Positions 42,982-53,734 of a stretch of DNA of 64,000 nucleotides are shown here, piece by piece. The notes under the pieces are model-generated. The model did no database searches and was not told where the DNA came from. It saw only the letters and a list, made by a program, of their open reading frames with translations. Positions within the stretch are counted from its first letter, which is position 1; each line of letters opens with the position of its first letter. Both the position numbers and the translations under genes were made by a program. The stretch comes from Berberis thunbergii (taxonomy: Eukaryota > Streptophyta > Magnoliopsida > Ranunculales > Berberidaceae), in NCBI GenBank assembly GCA_003290165.1, contig QNQO01005758.1, positions 310,001 through 374,000 of the forward strand, in the 5' to 3' direction.

Positions 42982-43668
42982 TGATGATACATAAAAATGA
43001 CCATATCCCTAAGCCATACACGTGTTGCGATGATGTCTAGAAAATACGAGCCCCAGCGTCAGCCCAACACTGATCCAACCCAAGCGGTTTCAAGCCCGCC
43101 TAATCTAGTCTACTAGACGGACCAGAACTCTTACAGCATGCTAGGCCCACACGTCTCATAGCTATCCTCAATACCCATAAGTCCTACTAAGGCAAGTATC
43201 TCGAGGATCAACTTCACATGGGCAACTACAACAGCTCTTTGCTTCCAACTAGGAAGCAAATACCAAAGTACATTCCACACAGAGAAACTCCCTTCTACAG
43301 ATTGCTCTTGGATTGGGAACTCTCTCCCGTGTATCTAGGAGCACATGGCTAACAGAGAACTTTCCTCCTACAACACAATTCCTAATTAGAGCAAGATCTC
43401 CATGAAGATCTTCTTCCGAAACTATGCCTACGATGGCCTGGTAGAACCAAGACTCCTGCACTATAAATAAGAAATGAGGTTAGTAAACTAAGGTACGCTA
43501 AAAATTCTTTGTTTATATTATTTTGCTTTCCTTAGATCCATGTCTGACTTTAGCATCGGAGTGTCATCGGCTACCACAACGGTGGTCCATGGCTCACGTG
43601 CGTTACTTGTACAGGTTAGCAGGTCAGCAGGACTAAGTCAAAGCAGGGAGCAGAAAACAATTGCATCA
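42982..43668 (+). repeat. 3' LTR of Tat-1
   Basis: 687 bp, aligned throughout with 34687-35363. TATAAATA is conserved at 43462-43469. Ends TTGCATCA. Confidence 0.9.
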
Positions 43669-44231
43669 TAAATATAATATGTTATGCTTATTTTCATATA
43701 GTTAGGGACAAAAATAAGTTGTATCATTGGCAACATCTATCTTACTTTTATAATGATTTTGATCTAGGTCTATAGTGAAAATGTTGCAAAATATTTGTTC
43801 AGTTTGTATATGTAATTGATAATTCATCTATAATTTTCATGAAAGTGAATGTAGGCACGTGTTGCATTACCCAAAAAAAAAAAAGAATGTAGACACGCAT
43901 ACATGGTTATACATTACCCTGTAATTGGTCGTGCACTTGCGTCGTTAGTTGTAGCTAGACAAAAAAAAGTCTTTACAAAAAATTTTATTCGCAAAATAAG
44001 TTGTCCTTAATTAAACAAAATTTCTGCTTTTACTCTTAACTATATATGTTGTAGTCAAAGGAAATGTGAAAATGATTGAGAGTGAAAGCCTCAGGCAAGT
44101 GATGTCTCAGATCATAAATAAATGGGGAAAATAAATGATGGCAGAGATTGAAAGTTGAAACGGTAGAGATACTAGACGTAGTTTGATAAACGATCGAGAC
44201 TGACATATATACTGGTATGTTAAAAAATGTG
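43669..44231. other. AT-rich spacer between Tat-1 and Tat-2
   Basis: No gene recognised. A phrase near 44095-44130 (AAGTGATGTCTCAGATCATA, AAATAAATGG) resembles one near 53363-53410 (ATTGATGTCTCAAATCATAC, AAATAAATAG), suggesting a small shared repeat, too diverged to delimit. Confidence 0.4.
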
Positions 44232-44579
44232 TCCACTTGTTTGAAGTAGGAAGTAAATCTGGGCAAAACTCAGTTAAAGTTGTATACATGTGTTGAATGT
44301 TAACTTTATATCCTCTTATTGTGGGTCTTGTCCGGGCCTCTATGGTTGGCTTTATTTTTCGGATTTTATGAGCTAGCCTAATAGATGTGACGCCATATCC
44401 TCGTGATGGATTTTTTTGCCACGTGTATGACCATGATGATCGAGGTCTATTTTGATGTATCATCAATTCTTCTTGGGCTTTATGAGATGGCCTAGTAGAT
44501 GGGACACCATATCCTCGTGATGGATGTTCTCTACCACGTGTATGGCTACGATGATTGGTCTATTTTGATGTATTATTAG
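44232..44579 (-). repeat. 3' LTR of Tat-2, truncated and internally duplicated
   Basis: Shares GAAG(T)AGGAAGTAAATCT, ACTCAGTTAAAGTTG and the CTCTTATTGTGGG...GTCTATTTTGATGT end with the other LTR, but lacks about 220 bp in the middle and its outer end. The last ~118 bp is present twice in tandem (44343-44465 and 44474-44578), each containing CATATCCTCGTGATGGAT and CACGTGTATG. Confidence 0.8.
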
Positions 44580-44592
44580 CTACTCCCCCCTT
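44580..44592 (-). promoter_or_regulatory. Polypurine tract of Tat-2
   Basis: On the minus strand AAGGGGGGAGTAGC precedes the LTR start. It has the same GGGGGAGTA core as the Tat-1 tract. Confidence 0.75.
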
Positions 44593-44911
44593 AGTTAGTG
44601 GATTCGCTCGTGTATCCACTAACATCGTGGTTGTTACTAATCCAATTGTATTTTTGCCTTGAACTTAATGTTGTTAGCAACTTTCGGTCGATCGATCATC
44701 TCGATTATTTCTTTATCCATTCGATTTTGGGCACATTTTTTGGGATTTTGTGCGCCGTTATTTCCCGCACGTAACCCCACGAGCATTCTCTTCGTTGCTC
44801 GGTTGTATAAAGGAGATCATAACGGTTTTGTTTCCTTATTTACGCCATCTTTGATATTAGGGTTGTTTATTCTTTCTATCATCTTCTTCCATCATTTCTT
44901 GCATATTCGCA

Positions 44912-47140
44912 ATGTCTGCCAATGACTTATTGAACGGTGAATAGCTTGCTAACTGCGAAGTTCATTTTTCATAGCATCTATTCTTACTACTCTTTGTCTT
45001 TTGACCTTGAGATCAATCTTCCTCGTGAGAACGACAGTCCTTGTCATCCTATGGTATATTGCACTATACCCATGTAACTTCCACTCTGGTTTTCAATTTC
45101 CAACTCCAAAGTTATTTTGGTCTTCTTTAGATCTCCTGGGTATTCCTCCTGCTCAGATGGGTCCTAACGGTTGGAGGGTTATGGTTTTCACATATGCCAA
45201 GGCCATCCTTTCTGGTATTCCTTTGACTGCTAGAATCTTGCACTCGATGGTCGGTCTGTTGGCGACCAAGAGTACTTGTTTTCTTCGTTATCCTCCGTGT
45301 TTTAGCAATCTTAACGATGACATCAGAGGTTGGTTTTACGCTTCCATCCATTCTGGCTACTTCAATTTGAAAGGTCGGCAGCTTATCAACGAATGTTTTT
45401 TGCAACTTCCCATGGTTCCTTTGGACACCTATCTTACTGATGTCATGGTGGAGCGCAGCGGTTTGTATAATATGAACAAATCCAAGCGGGCTCTGCTAAT
45501 TGAGAGGCAAGCTACCGAGATTGCTGCTCACGCTACCTTTGTCAATGGTGGTAATGTTGTCGTTGATGAGAAAGTGAGCTCAGATGTTGCGGATCTCAAT
45601 GTTCCTGCTAGCGTTGACGCTACTAGTCCAACTTCCAGGAAAAGAAAAGGTATGAGGCTTGTTAGTCCTTCGAAGCGGTTGTTTTCGAGTTCTAATCGTG
45701 TTCAGAAGAGGAAGCGGTTCCTTGATTCTACTCATTGTGCTTCTCTTTACTCGAGTTTTGTCGATAGGGAGCCTGCGAAGGAGGATCGTTTATCTCTGCA
45801 AGAAGCTGAAGAGATGAAGTTGGCATTAGAGAGGAGCGAAAAAAAAACCATTTGGCCGCTGGATGATGGCGTGAAGAGGCTCTTTTCTACTTATGGTGGT
45901 CCTGACTCAGCCAAGTGTTATAATGAGGATCCTAGGGCCATCAATGATGAGATGTTCCAACTAGTTGTTGTCCAGTCTAAGGAGCTGGGTAGTGATGATC
46001 GAGTTCTCGAGACGCGGTCTCCTCATTATCTTTCCTCATGTTGATGACGAGGCGAAGTTCTCGCCTTCTTCTGCCCACTTAGGCTCCTCTATTCTTGTTG
46101 GGACTACAACTCGTCCTGCTACTGCTATGGTTACTATGCCACGAGAGGGTGAGGATGGTTCTCCTGTCGTTTCTTCTTTCTTTTCGATTGTGGGTGGTGG
46201 GTCCTCCGTGCTTTCGGATCCCTTCTTCATTCGCAGATCAGTTGGATGGAACCTACCCCTGATGAGGTTTGGGTTAACTTGGTCGACAAGTTTTGCTAGT
46301 TTTCATGGCTTGATGTGCAGGAGGGTGCGCGTAAGTTGATCAACAAATAGGAAAAACAGTCGGTGGACAGGCCTTCGATGTCTGTGTTGGATCCGAGCCT
46401 TCATCTAGATGATGGCCTTAGGCATATAATGGATGGGATGAGTCAACTTGCTTACGCAAGGGTGAAGGGTTGGGGTTATCAAGTTAGTCGTAATTTGGTG
46501 GTTTCTCTAGAGATGAAACTCGTTGTGCTGTTGTTAGTGTATTCCCATGTTCTTTATCAATCCAACGCATTAAGAGCGCGGTGCTCAGAGCAGGTCAAAG
46601 CGGTCGGGGTCGCTCAAGCCTCATTGATCGAAGCGGAGAGTGCACGATGATGTGGAAAAAGAGTTGTCCACCGAGAAGACACTTCATGATGAGGCCATGC
46701 GTGTTGTGATAGAGCATTCTACCAACCGCAACATTGCCGAGAAAAGAGTGGAGCAATTAATGGCTGCACTTGACGAGATCAAGGCAGATACCTCCACGAT
46801 GCTTATTAATGTTGAGGGCTGACTTATTGCGGCTAGGAATGAAGTTTCTTCTGTTAAGGACAGATTTCCCATTATGGAGGTGGTGGATTGGCAACAAATT
46901 ATCGATGGACGAATTGAGCTTTTCGATTATTTCGAGGGTCTTGGTGTTAACTTGTCTCAATAACGCCACTTGGTCTGTCAGATCTGTAAGGATGAAGATG
47001 GTGTCGAAAACCTTCAGAATGGTCCAACGGCTGAAAAGTCGGTGCCTTCTCTTCTTGAAGAGAAAGCTCCTGCCAGTGATTTGGCTGCCCCTCGTCCGTC
47101 AGATGGTGTCGTTGAAGATGTCATGGATCCCTCTGCTTGA
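44912..47140 (+). pseudogene. Tat-2 antisense ORF (aORF)
   Basis: Opposite to its element. ATG at 44912 (MSANDLL) matches the start of the Tat-1 aORF in position but is soon stopped. The main open block 45061-46044 contains GFQFPTPKLFWSSLDLLGIP, PPAQMGPNGWRVMVFTYAKA and GWFYASIHSGYFNLKGRQLI, then a basic stretch (RKRKGMRLVSPSKR). Further frames continue with VDRPSMSVLDPSLHLDDGLR and a coiled-coil region (VEKELSTEKTLHDEAMRVVI, NIAEKRVEQLMAALDEI), ending EDVMDPSA at TGA 47138-47140. The longest open block is about 330 codons. Retention of this ORF in an element that has lost all of pol suggests it mattered for the element. Biochemical role unknown. Confidence 0.75.
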
Positions 47141-47589
47141 CCTCCTGTTCCTTTACTTTCTTCCTTGAATGTAGTAGAATAATTTTATTAAAAAACATGA
47201 ATTTTCTCCTCTACTTTTCTTTGTAGTCGAGGTTCATCTTGTTGACTTTGTTCGTGTTGCCTGTACCTTTTATATGTTGATCATTATTGTAGAAATGATT
47301 TGTAATCCAATTTTGATTTTTACAGCTATATCTTTGATCCTGCCTGAATTTTGTTGATTTGAATTCTCGTACGCTCTGATACATCCGTCTTAACCTCGTG
47401 TTGGTTATCTAGAAGCTTTTATGAGAAAACTGTTTTGTTCATTTGTCTTCTACTTTGTCGATCTGGCGCATCAGTTGATCTGAGGTTCTCTTGAGTTCTA
47501 TTAACTCGTTCTTTCATCTTTTGCTTCCCTAGTTTGATACTCTAATCAAAACGAAATTGCTTTTTTCGAGTTGGCTTACTTCATTGGCT

Positions 47590-48270
47590 CGACGATCCAG
47601 TTGATCCGAAGTCAATTCATTCAAGTTTTGCTTCATTGGTTAGACGTTTCAGTCGACCCAAGGTTACTTTTATTCAGTTGACTCGTTCGTCCAACTTTTA
47701 CTTTGTTGATTCAACATTTTGGTCAACCCGAAGTTGCTTTTACTTAGTTGTCTTATTTGCTCAACTCTTATTTCGTTGGTTCAACGTTCTAATCGACCTG
47801 AAGTTGTTTTTACTTAGTTGACTCATTCGACCAACTTCTACTTCATTGGTTCAACATTCTAGTCGACCCGAAGTAGTTTTTACTTAGTTCACTCGTTCAT
47901 TCAACTTTTACTTCATTGGTTCTACGTTTTAGTCGATTCAAAGTTTCTTTTACTTAGTTGACTTGTTAATCCAACTTTTACTTCATTGATTCGATGTTCT
48001 AATCAACCTAGAGTTGTTTTTACTTAGTTGACTCGTTCGTCTAACTTTTACTTCATTGGTATTACATTCTAGTTGATTGAAAGTTGTTTTTTCTTAGTTG
48101 ACTCGCTCGTCCAAATTTTACTTCACTGATTCAACGTTCTAGTCGACCCGAAGTTGTTTTTACTTAGTTGACTCGTTCGTCCAACTTTTATTTCATTGGT
48201 TCAATGTTCTAGTCGACCCGAAGTTTTTTTACTTAGTTGACTCTTTCGTCCAACTTTTATTTCGTTGGTT
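47590..48270. repeat. 70-bp tandem repeats in Tat-2
   Basis: AAGTTGTTTTTACTTAGTTG anchors recur at 47661, 47731, 47801, 47871, 47941, 48011, 48081, 48151 and 48221, an exact 70-bp spacing. Each unit includes GACTCGTTCGTCCAACTTTT, ACTTCATTGGTTCAACGTTC and TAGTCGACCCG. They occupy the place of the 177-bp array in Tat-1 but are unrelated in sequence. Confidence 0.92.
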
Positions 48271-48619
48271 GATCAGATCAGAAGTTTATTATATGTATCC
48301 GACTTGCGTCCTGATTCCTTTTGGCTTTATATGCTGATTGTTTTGCATGGCTGCATTTTGATGCTTTCATCCTTCGTGGGATGATGATTCTGAATTCGTA
48401 ATTTTATTGGTTTTCCTTTTTGGATGTTCCGACTGTTCTTAATGATATTTTATAGAGTAGTTACGCTACATTGGGGAGTGATTTACTTTTTCTCTTGATC
48501 ATTGCTTGGTTGATGTCTATCCTCATGTTGGAGGCTCCCACCTTTGTTGCTATTTTTCATTTAATTCATGACCTCTGTTGCTTGATCCGTTATTGTTCCT
48601 GCTCATCATTCACCACTGA
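48271..48619. other. Tat-2 junction where pol is missing
   Basis: Short non-coding stretch between the tandem repeats and the 3' end of gag. This is where protease to integrase would be in a complete element; no motif remains. Confidence 0.6.
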
Positions 48620-50427
48620 AGTTAATTGATTCGAGGTGCTTTCTGATCCGGTGGCCAAGCAATATTGGTTTGACTGGTTACGCCCATATCAATGTCAAAC
48701 TGTTCGATTATGCTCCCGTCAGTACATTGCTTGGCGTTACTTGCTGAGGTTTGGAGTCTGTTGTCGTTTATTCTTTCGTTGGTAATTTCGAATGGGTTTA
48801 CATCCATCGGTAAAGTCCTTGTGTCGATTGGTGCAAACGTCTTCAAAGTGTTAGCTTTCCTGTTTCAATATAGATTTGCTCGAGCAGGGGGGAGGTGCTT
48901 CTTTGCTTGGGTGGATGCAATGTAAGGCGTATATCAGTTCCCTAGATTTTTTTCGATCCTCTGGTGGTATCTACCTTTTCTTTCCCTTTGAGCTGCTTGT
49001 CTGGCATTCCAACAAATTCGTCGAGTCGTCATCTTTGAATCTAATGATCGATTTCTTCCTTCAGCTTGTAGCAATCCTCGGTATCATGCCAGTAATCCTT
49101 GTGGAAGGAACAATACATGTTTTTATCTCTTTCTTCTAGGCCTCTTCTCATCCTGGGTGGCCAGTTGATGTTCTCTCAATTCGCCATGTACTTCAGGATG
49201 TTGGTACGGCTTGCCATTAGCGTCATGTATAGTTTGTATGCCTTTTTCATTACGTTGGTTATCCGCTCGTGATTGGGTCGTGCTGATAGTGACTTCTTCG
49301 ATTCCCGCTGGTTGGATTCTGTCCTTTCGCCGTTTTGATGTTTCTTTGATTGACCGCTATCTTCCCGTGGTCCATCATCTCGCCTTTTCTCTTCCTTCAT
49401 TTCTCTTTTCCTTGAATGATTTTCCCTTTCCTATTCATTTTTCCTCCTGACAACTTTCATCTCTTCAAGAGAATAGTGTTTTTGGGCTATTTTCAGCAAG
49501 ACCGCCATGCTTTTTGGAGGTTCTAAGTTGAGAGCATAAAAAATGGACCTCTCTTCAACCTGGTGGTGAAAGTTGTGGCGGTTGTGTTATCGCTGCATCC
49601 ATCGATCATTGTCAGTTCATTGGTGAAACGAGTGATGTATTTCAGTGTTGTCTCTTTCGGGCTTCTACTTGACATGAAGGAGGTAGTGTGGCCCTTACTT
49701 CATCGATTGACTTCCGATGAATCTCATGATAAAGACGACAACTAACGCTTGGAAAGAGTCTATTGACCTCGGTGGTAGGCTGTTGAACCAATTCATTGCC
49801 ATGGAGGTAAGACTAGTCGGAAATGTTTGCACAATATCAACTTTGTAGTCTCCTTCAATGCCATCATGTGGTGGAAGTGTCTCAGGTTATCTATTGGGTC
49901 GATGGTACCATCATATATTTCAAACTTTGGCGGAGTGAACTTTTTTGGCATGGGAGCCTTCATGAGGGCGACAGAGATTGGCGGTTTGGCTAATTCGTGC
50001 AACACGTTAGGATCAGTGACCCCGATTCTGACGGGATTCTAACAAGTGTCTCGTAACACTGTGGAGTTCATTGCTTTCGAGGTTTCCATGTTGGGGTTCT
50101 GTTGGGACTTCATCACACCCTTGAGTTTGGTTGGTGGAGTTTTGCTGCCTGGATAGTGTCAACTGGCTGGATGCGCTCCTGGGTGATTTTTTCTAGCATT
50201 TTTGTCATGCAATTCATCTGGACCATAAACAGGTCTACCAGAGGATCTGTGGCAGCGTCATCGGATGTTTGGGTTGTCTGGGCTATTGCATGTTGTGACT
50301 CTTGATTCTCATATGCTATTGGCCTTATGGTTTGTGTTGTATCTTGTTCGTGAGCTACGTGTGATACATTGTCGCCAATAGGAGAGTTGTTATCGTTACC
50401 GAGTTGAGGATCTGTAGGGTGTGTCAT
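48620..50427 (-). pseudogene. Tat-2 gag
   Basis: Minus-strand structural protein. A hydrophilic N-terminal part (MTHPTDPQLGND...MVQMNCMTKMLEKITQERIQ) is followed by the gag core (APMPKKFTPPKFEIYDGTID at about 49890-49960; WFNSLPPRSIDSF near 49760). Then come a basic, charged stretch (KEEKRRDDGPREDSGQSKKH), the YCSFHKDYWHDTE segment near 49090-49130 that stands in for a zinc knuckle in this lineage, and a C-terminal tail (APIDTRTLPMDVNPFEITNE). Several stops and shifts break it. A TATAAAAG on the minus strand at 50722-50729 in the LTR would have driven it. Confidence 0.8.
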
Positions 50428-50512
50428 TTGTTATGACAGTTTGTTAATCGTTTATCCGATTTTGTGAACTTCATCACTGTGGATCTTCTTTTTAGAAAAG
50501 AAACTCATCATT

Positions 50513-50531
50513 CCCCACAGACGGTGCCAAA
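50513..50531 (-). promoter_or_regulatory. Primer binding site of Tat-2
   Basis: On the minus strand TTTGGCACCGTCTGTGGGG, one base after the 5' LTR end. It is a widely shared PBS form in plant Tat elements. Confidence 0.85.
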
Positions 50532-50532
50532 C

Positions 50533-51096
50533 TGATGCATACAAAAATTGTCTTCTTGTGAATTTGACCTGCAAAACAAATGTCAGACTGCCAAGGACCA
50601 CCTTTTTGGTGGCCAAAGGCACTCCGATGCTTAAGTAGCAACTCTATTTGAAGAAGGAAGTAAATCTAGAAAAAAAAAAACTCAGTTAAAGTTGCATACC
50701 TGTGTCGAATGTTCCCTTTACCTTTTATAATCGTCGCGGTTAATTTTCTGCATGACTTAAAAGCATGTGGCGTGCAACGGAAGGAAATGTTTCTCATAAC
50801 AGTCTCCTATTTGATGGAGATGCGTCCCTGGAGGCGTAACTCCCTCAACGACTCTTTTTTGGTGCAACGTTCATATTTTTTATGAGAGAACACGTGTCGG
50901 GTTTGAATTTGGGCTTTGATTCGTTCGGGCTTTGATTATATCTTCTTATAGTGGGCCTTATCTAGGACTCCATGGTTGACTTTATTCTTCTTGGATTTTA
51001 CAAGCTAGCTTAGTAGATCGGACGAGTGATCCTCATGATGATTGCTCTCTGCCACATGTATGGCTGCGATGATTGGTCTATTTTGATGTGTCATCA
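50533..51096 (-). repeat. 5' LTR of Tat-2
   Basis: 564 bp; on the minus strand it starts TGATGACACATCAAAATAG and ends GTATGCATCA. It contains TATAAAAG (50722-50729, minus) and, near its 3' end, AAGCATCGGAGTGCCTTTGG and CAGTCTGAC, which parallel phrases in the Tat-1 LTR. Confidence 0.88.
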
Positions 51097-51107
51097 TATG
51101 AGTACGT

Positions 51108-51277
51108 CTAGCCAACCAGATCTGGTAGCAATTTTTGGGCCAAGTTTTGGTTTTTTTACACTTTTTATCCATTCTCTTTAAAACACAACTACTAACATCA
51201 TCTATATATAGAAGGGTTAGAAGTGTAAAAAAAAATTTAACTTGACCCAAAAATGGCTACCAAACCTGGCATGCTAG
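51108..51277. mobile_element. MITE-like foldback with ~54-bp terminal inverted repeats
   Basis: Left arm CTAGCCAACCAGATCTGGTA, GCAATTTTTGGGCCAAGTT...TTTTTTTACAC is matched by the reverse complement of GTGTAAAAAAAAATTTAACT, TGACCCAAAAATGGCTACCA, AACCTGGCATGCTAG. Total 170 bp with no coding capacity. It sits 12 bp right of the Tat-2 LTR. CTA is present at both outer edges, which is compatible with a 3-bp target duplication but also part of the repeat, so the superfamily is open. Confidence 0.8.
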
Positions 51278-53721
51278 AATTGTTGATCATCATATACATT
51301 TCCCACAAAATGATATTTTAGTCTAAATATATGGCAGGACTAAATCACTCTGAACTATGAGCTACTGTGATGATTTGTTCTTACAAAATAACACATCAAA
51401 TGGTCAAAATGTTTTAATCCAGTCAATCGTTCCTATAAAATACCATATTAGGTGATCATACTGAACTTTAAGCTACTCAATTGAACTGATTATAAAAAAA
51501 TAAAAATAAACTATAAAAATAGATAAAATTAATTAAAAAAAAAGGTTGATCAATAAGTTTAAGACTTTGCATAATTCTCAAGTTTGGGCATCCACTAAAA
51601 TCAGTGAGAGAATTTTCATCAATTTATCTTACAATTTACATAGGTGTTTTACTATTCATTACTGACTTGGACAAAGATCAAATGATAATTGGAGATAAAA
51701 GAGGGTTATGATTGAAAGTTGGGAAGATGATGAGGGTCGAGATTCATTCTCCTCTACAATGACATGTTTGTAAATATAAAACATGTAGAAGATCAAAGAA
51801 AATGAAAAAATTGTGAAAAAGTTAATGAAATGTACATGTGGCAGAGAGAGAAAGTATTGTGTTTTCCTTTATTTTTCAAAACGAAAACTATCATAATTTA
51901 CGTAGTTGTTGGATTTTGATAAACTAGGTATCATTGAAATGCAATTTTGAAGATCTTTCCAACAAAATCAATAATCAATATAAACACTTAAAAGTTCAAA
52001 ATATGTATTTTATTTTTAAAACATGCAAGTATTTTTAAGATTTTCATGCTTAAGTATAATATTTTTCAAAGAAACGGATGAACATTTTATTGAACATTCA
52101 AACAAAGACTCCAAACATTCAATTGATTTTAATTTTAACCGAGTTTGACTCTAAAAAAATTAGTATTCTAAAATATGATATATTTATGGAACTGATTGAG
52201 GCCAATGGTGGGAATGGTGATGTGGGTGTCCAATGTATGATAATTAACAGTAAAAATAAATAAACATATTAAGAGTGCCAATGGCACGGGTAATGTGCTA
52301 GTCCATCTACAATTGATAATGTCAGCGAAACAGTAATTAATGGTAAGTGACGACATAAAGAAAAACAGCATATTGTAAAGTTAATCACTCTGAATCTTAC
52401 AGCTCAACCAAGCCAGGAAAATTTATGAGTTCCAAATGTATGTTTCCAGCCAGATTCTTCCTAGACAAGAAACTGCAGAGAACAAGACATAGAACAATAT
52501 CTCAATTAGTTTTCTTCCAGAAGAAGCAGTAATCAAGCTTCACGTGAGAGATTAAAAATACTTCTATAATGTATATGCTCATTTGTGGATTCCAAGTCAC
52601 CTGAATATTCTGTGGGCTGGTATGAACATATCAAAGGAATGGGTCGGCTTGAAACCATATGATAAACCGATGTTTGATTTGATCATAAATTTTGGAAACT
52701 CTGTGTTAAATTTTTTTTTTACCGTAAAAAAAAAGATTTGAGAGAAAAATAGGAGTCTCCTTATAAAATAAGACTTTTAACCTCTACAATTAGTTAGTTA
52801 TTAAGACTAAATCTAAACTTTTGATGATATATCATCTGACATGATATATATCACGTGTCAATTTCTTTGTCATAAATGTTTGTTCCCAGATCCTACCCCG
52901 ATATATAAAATTTAAAACAAAAATAAACTCCCATCACTTCCCCCAACCCCAACAATTCATCTTCTTAGCCATTTCTTTTTTCCAAACTTCTTTCTTCTAG
53001 ACTTTCGGAAAGAAATGGCGAACAACTGCATCTGTTGCTCTGATTAGGACACTTCATTTTTCATTTTGTGCATTATAGGATCAGTGAAAATGCACTTATA
53101 TCCACATAAAAATATCTTTTCAAATATACATCTTTTATCAACCACTTAAAAATACATTTGTCAAAGGTTTATTATTACTATTTTTTCAAAAATTAAATTG
53201 CTTGTGTCAAAGGAAAATTCAAATTTTGGAGACATATTTTTCGAGTTGGCAACAGGTTTCTAAAATCTTAAAGTCGACCATGTGCCTGATAAAAAAGGAA
53301 GAAGAAATTATATATATAACAAATCAAAACAAGGTGACAATCCACAATGAACAATTCTTTAAGGCAATTGATGTCTCAAATCATACACAAACATGAGAAA
53401 TAAATAGTGGTTGAGTTTTTATTTTGTTTTTGCTATATTTTTTTATCGGTCATTAATCCCTAATTTTTATAATCCATTTAGGTCTCAATTTACACAAAAA
53501 TGAGTGTCGGGCTTATCCACCGTCGCTCCCATAGTTTTTTCTTTTTTTTCTTCTTAAGCATATAAAGGGGTCCAACTTGTAAATGAGTTGTGATAATAAA
53601 TATTGAAAATAGCAAAGATGTGTTATTATAAAAGTTTTAATATCTATTTGGAAGTTGATATTCTTAAAGAATTTCCATGATTTGATAACCTTTCCCACAA
53701 GTTAGTAGTCCTGGGTAACTT
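51278..53721. other. AT-rich intergenic sequence
   Basis: No gene, RNA or repeat family could be recognised. A TATATAAAA motif at 52903 followed 110 bp later by a ten-codon ORF (ATGGCGAAC to TAG) has the look of a promoter-plus-start, but nothing follows. A (TA)n patch lies at 53308-53319. Confidence 0.5.
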
Positions 53722-53734
53722 CTGATATCAGAGC
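53722..53734 (+). promoter_or_regulatory. Possible initiator-Met tRNA primer site
   Basis: TGATATCAGAGCC differs at one base from TGGTATCAGAGC, the complement of plant initiator tRNA-Met used by caulimovirids and many retrotransposons. The assignment depends on the pararetroviral genes downstream. Confidence 0.5.

Larger units (their letters stand above)
34687..43668 (+). mobile_element. Tat-lineage Ty3/gypsy retrotransposon (Tat-1)
   Basis: Two LTRs (34687-35363 and 42982-43668), both TGATGATACAT...(A/G)CATCA, flank a PBS, gag, protease remnant, RT, RNase H, a second archaeal-type RNase H, integrase, a ~177-bp tandem repeat array and an antisense ORF, ending in a G-rich polypurine tract. 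Dual RNase H domains plus 3' tandem repeats plus an antisense ORF are the known signature of the Tat group. Flanks GAAAT and TAAAT match at four of five positions as a decayed target duplication. The LTRs differ by roughly a tenth where compared by eye, so this copy is older than the Athila-like one. Coding regions carry several stops and shifts. Confidence 0.9.
44232..51096 (-). mobile_element. Tat-type Ty3/gypsy retrotransposon lacking pol (Tat-2)
   Basis: Minus-strand element. Its 5' LTR is 50533-51096 (on its own strand TGATGACACATC...TGCATCA), followed by the PBS TTTGGCACCGTCTGTGGGG, gag (50427 down to 48620), 70-bp tandem repeats (48270 down to 47590), an antisense ORF on the plus strand (44912-47140), a polypurine tract at 44580-44592 and a rearranged 3' LTR (44232-44579). 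There is no trace of protease, RT, RNase H or integrase between gag and the tandem repeats, so it is a non-autonomous deletion derivative that would depend on partners in trans. Confidence 0.85.

Noticed and set aside
52903..53050. Promoter plus ATG (TATATAAAA, then ATGGCGAACAACTGC)
   Set aside because: The frame stops after ten codons and nothing coding follows; could be chance.
53722..53734. LTR retrotransposon PBS
   Set aside because: No flanking LTR pair was found, and the coding region downstream resembles pararetroviruses; kept only as a possible primer site.
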